Shown here piece after piece: positions 7,133-8,736 of a stretch of 8,736 bases of DNA; the stretch's first letter is position 1, and each line of letters begins with the position of its first letter. Origin of the DNA: an uncultured Planctomycetaceae bacterium (GTDB lineage: Bacteria; Planctomycetota; Planctomycetia; Pirellulales; Pirellulaceae); NCBI GenBank assembly GCA_903927685.1, contig CAIYOB010000975.1, positions 1 through 8,736 of the forward strand, read 5' to 3'. Below the pieces are notes generated by a model. That model saw only the letters and a list, made by a program, of their open reading frames with translations, was not told the DNA's origin and searched no databases. Position numbers and translations under genes: made by a program.

Positions 7133-8736
7133 ATGTCAGTGACGTCCTTGTCTTTGTATGACTGCGTTCAGCAGCTGACGACGGAAGGCATTCTCGCGGC
7201 GGACCAGATCCAGGCCGTGCTGGACGCTCTGCCGGACTCGCCGCAGGAATCCACAGCCGAGGCGTTGTTGCGCGCGCTGGTCAAACAGGATCTGTTGACC
7301 GCGTACCAGGCCCGCGTCGTCCTGGAAGGCCGGGCCAAGAGCTTGAATCTCGGGAATTACCTGGTCCTGGACGAATTGGGCAAAGGCGGGATGGGCGAGG
7401 TGTTCAAGGCCCAGCACCGGGTCATGGACCGGATCGTGGCCTTGAAAGTGATCTCCCAAGACGTCGTCAAATCGCCGGACTCGCTGCAGCGGTTCCACCG
7501 CGAGGTTCGGGCGGCGGCCAAGCTGACGCATGCGAACGTCGTGGCTGCGTACGATGCGGCTGAAGTGGCGGGCGTCCATTTTCTGGTCATGGAGTATGTG
7601 GACGGCCAGGATTTGTCTTCCCTGGTTAAACAGGGCGGACCGCTGCCGGTGGGCCAGGCGGTGAGTTGCATCCTGCAGGCGGCGCGCGGCCTGGAGTACG
7701 CCCATCAGCGGAGTATCATTCACCGCGATATCAAGCCGTCCAACCTGCTGCTGGACCGCGAAGGCGTCGTGAAGATCCTGGATATGGGACTGGCCCGCAT
7801 TGCGACCGAAGTCGCGCCGGGACGCCTGGCCGTTCAGGATGCCGATCTGACGAACTCGGGCGTGATCCTGGGGACGATCGACTATATGGCCCCGGAGCAA
7901 GCCAAGAACACCAAACACGCGGATCGTCGCGCGGACATCTACAGCCTGGGCATTTCGCTGTTCTACCTGCTGACCGGCCGGCCGGCCTACGGTGGCGACA
8001 GCCTGATCTCCAAACTGCTGGCGCACCAGACGCAGCCGATTCCCAGCCTGCAAGAGGCCGTGCCGAGTGCGTCGGCGGAACTGGACGCCGTGTTCCACAA
8101 GATGGTTGCCAAGGAGGCGGACGACCGCTACCAGACGATGAGCGAGGTGATCGCGGCCTTCGAAGCCCTGGCCACGCCCGCTGGCCCGGCAGCCAAGGCA
8201 CCGGCCGCCGTATCCGAGGACGCTCAACTGAGCGACTTCCTGCGGCTGATGAACGTCCAGGGGGCAGGCAAGCCGAAGCAGCCCACCAGCTCGAAATCCG
8301 GCAAGCACGGGGCCGCGGCCAAGGGACCTGCGACCAAGACCGCCGCGGCCAAGCCGGCCGCTCACCCCGCGGCACCGGTTCCCCCGACTGCGGTCGAGTC
8401 GGACCAGACCATCGCGGCGGATTCCGACACGCAGCGCACGGTTGCCGCGGCGGCGGGTAACGCGGAGCCGCCGGCCCGGACGGGGCGCCGCAAAGTCAAG
8501 CGTGCGAGCCACAAACGCAGCCGGTTGGCCGACCGGCGGATCCAGTTGATGGTCGCCCTGGTTGCGCTGACCGTCTTGATCCTGGCGGCGGTGCCGGTGG
8601 CGCTGTACTTCCGCGGCAGCGGCGGCAAGGAAGTCGTGGGATCTGGAACGACCGCGGGATCTCCGACGACCAAGACGCCGCCGACAGCCAAGTCACCTCC
8701 GACGACGGAGCCCTCCAAAGATACGCGGAAGCCCGC
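7133..8736 (+). CDS. Transmembrane Ser/Thr protein kinase, 3' end outside window (kinase 2)
   Basis: The frame opens at ATG 7133 and stays open to the last base (534 full codons), so the gene continues beyond the window. An in-frame TAA at 7100-7102 rules out an earlier start, and GGAG at 7120-7123 is the ribosome-binding site. Residues 1-74 match the N-terminal module of kinase 1. The kinase domain (about 76-346) has GKGGMG (83-88), Lys105, Glu124, HRDIKPSN (197-204, catalytic Asp199), DMG (217-219) and APE (253-255); all key residues are present. Activation-loop Thr240, Ser242 and Thr248 are candidate autophosphorylation sites. An Ala/Pro/Lys-rich juxtamembrane region ends in a strongly basic stretch (451-469), then one membrane helix (about 470-493), consistent with the kinase inside the cell. 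A Thr/Pro-rich stalk begins at about 500. It lacks the catalytic-loop insertion of kinase 1. The sensor domain is not visible, so no ligand class can be proposed. Confidence 0.95.
   Translation, partial: MSVTSLSLYDCVQQLTTEGILAADQIQAVLDALPDSPQESTAEALLRALVKQDLLTAYQARVVLEGRAKSLNLGNYLVLDELGKGGMGEVFKAQHRVMDRIVALKVISQDVVKSPDSLQRFHREVRAAAKLTHANVVAAYDAAEVAGVHFLVMEYVDGQDLSSLVKQGGPLPVGQAVSCILQAARGLEYAHQRSIIHRDIKPSNLLLDREGVVKILDMGLARIATEVAPGRLAVQDADLTNSGVILGTIDYMAPEQAKNTKHADRRADIYSLGISLFYLLTGRPAYGGDSLISKLLAHQTQPIPSLQEAVPSASAELDAVFHKMVAKEADDRYQTMSEVIAAFEALATPAGPAAKAPAAVSEDAQLSDFLRLMNVQGAGKPKQPTSSKSGKHGAAAKGPATKTAAAKPAAHPAAPVPPTAVESDQTIAADSDTQRTVAAAAGNAEPPARTGRRKVKRASHKRSRLADRRIQLMVALVALTVLILAAVPVALYFRGSGGKEVVGSGTTAGSPTTKTPPTAKSPPTTEPSKDTRKP

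Noticed and set aside
7136..8512. Long open frame (458 codons) on the minus strand opposite kinase 2
   Set aside because: It mirrors the kinase codon bias, has no family motifs, and the plus-strand frame carries all kinase catalytic residues. It is a shadow.

Overview
The window looks like chromosomal DNA from a GC-rich planctomycete (Planctomycetota; a Pirellulales-like lineage is my best guess, not proven). The reasons are two very large membrane-anchored Ser/Thr kinases with a proline-rich linker and a big extracytoplasmic tail, a secreted-type Gfo/Idh/MocA oxidoreductase with the end of a signal-like segment, and a carbohydrate gene (fucose mutarotase). I see no insertion sequences, CRISPR arrays, tRNA or rRNA genes. 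No gene-free stretch exceeds 300 bases.

Layout. Positions 1-1287 (+) hold the 3' part of a Gfo/Idh/MocA-family oxidoreductase that starts upstream of the window. A short convergent spacer with a strong GC hairpin (1331-1360) separates it from a two-gene minus-strand unit read from 2863 down to 1378: fucU (RbsD/FucU mutarotase) followed by bioB (biotin synthase). The fucU stop codon overlaps the bioB ribosome-binding site, so the two are probably one operon with coupled translation. A 219-base divergent spacer (2864-3082) separates fucU from the plus-strand kinase region.

From 3083 to the window end run two tandem paralogous Ser/Thr kinase genes. Kinase 1 (3083-7069, 1328 aa, complete) has an N-terminal helical module, a Hanks-type kinase domain, a proline-rich juxtamembrane region, one transmembrane helix, a proline-rich extracytoplasmic stalk, helical repeats, and a C-terminal pectin-lyase-like right-handed beta-helix domain rich in cysteine. 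Kinase 2 (7133 to past 8736) has the same N-terminal module, kinase domain and single membrane helix, then runs off the window at the start of its extracytoplasmic part. Each kinase gene has its own plausible promoter at nearly the same distance from its ATG, and kinase 2 also has an imperfect inverted repeat covering its ribosome-binding site.

How they may work together (inference): the kinase pair looks like a duplicated sensor family in which the intracellular half is kept and the outside half diverges. The beta-helix on kinase 1 suggests sensing of a polysaccharide or cell-surface polymer. The neighbouring oxidoreductase and fucose mutarotase fit sugar catabolism, but nothing in the sequence directly ties them to the kinases.
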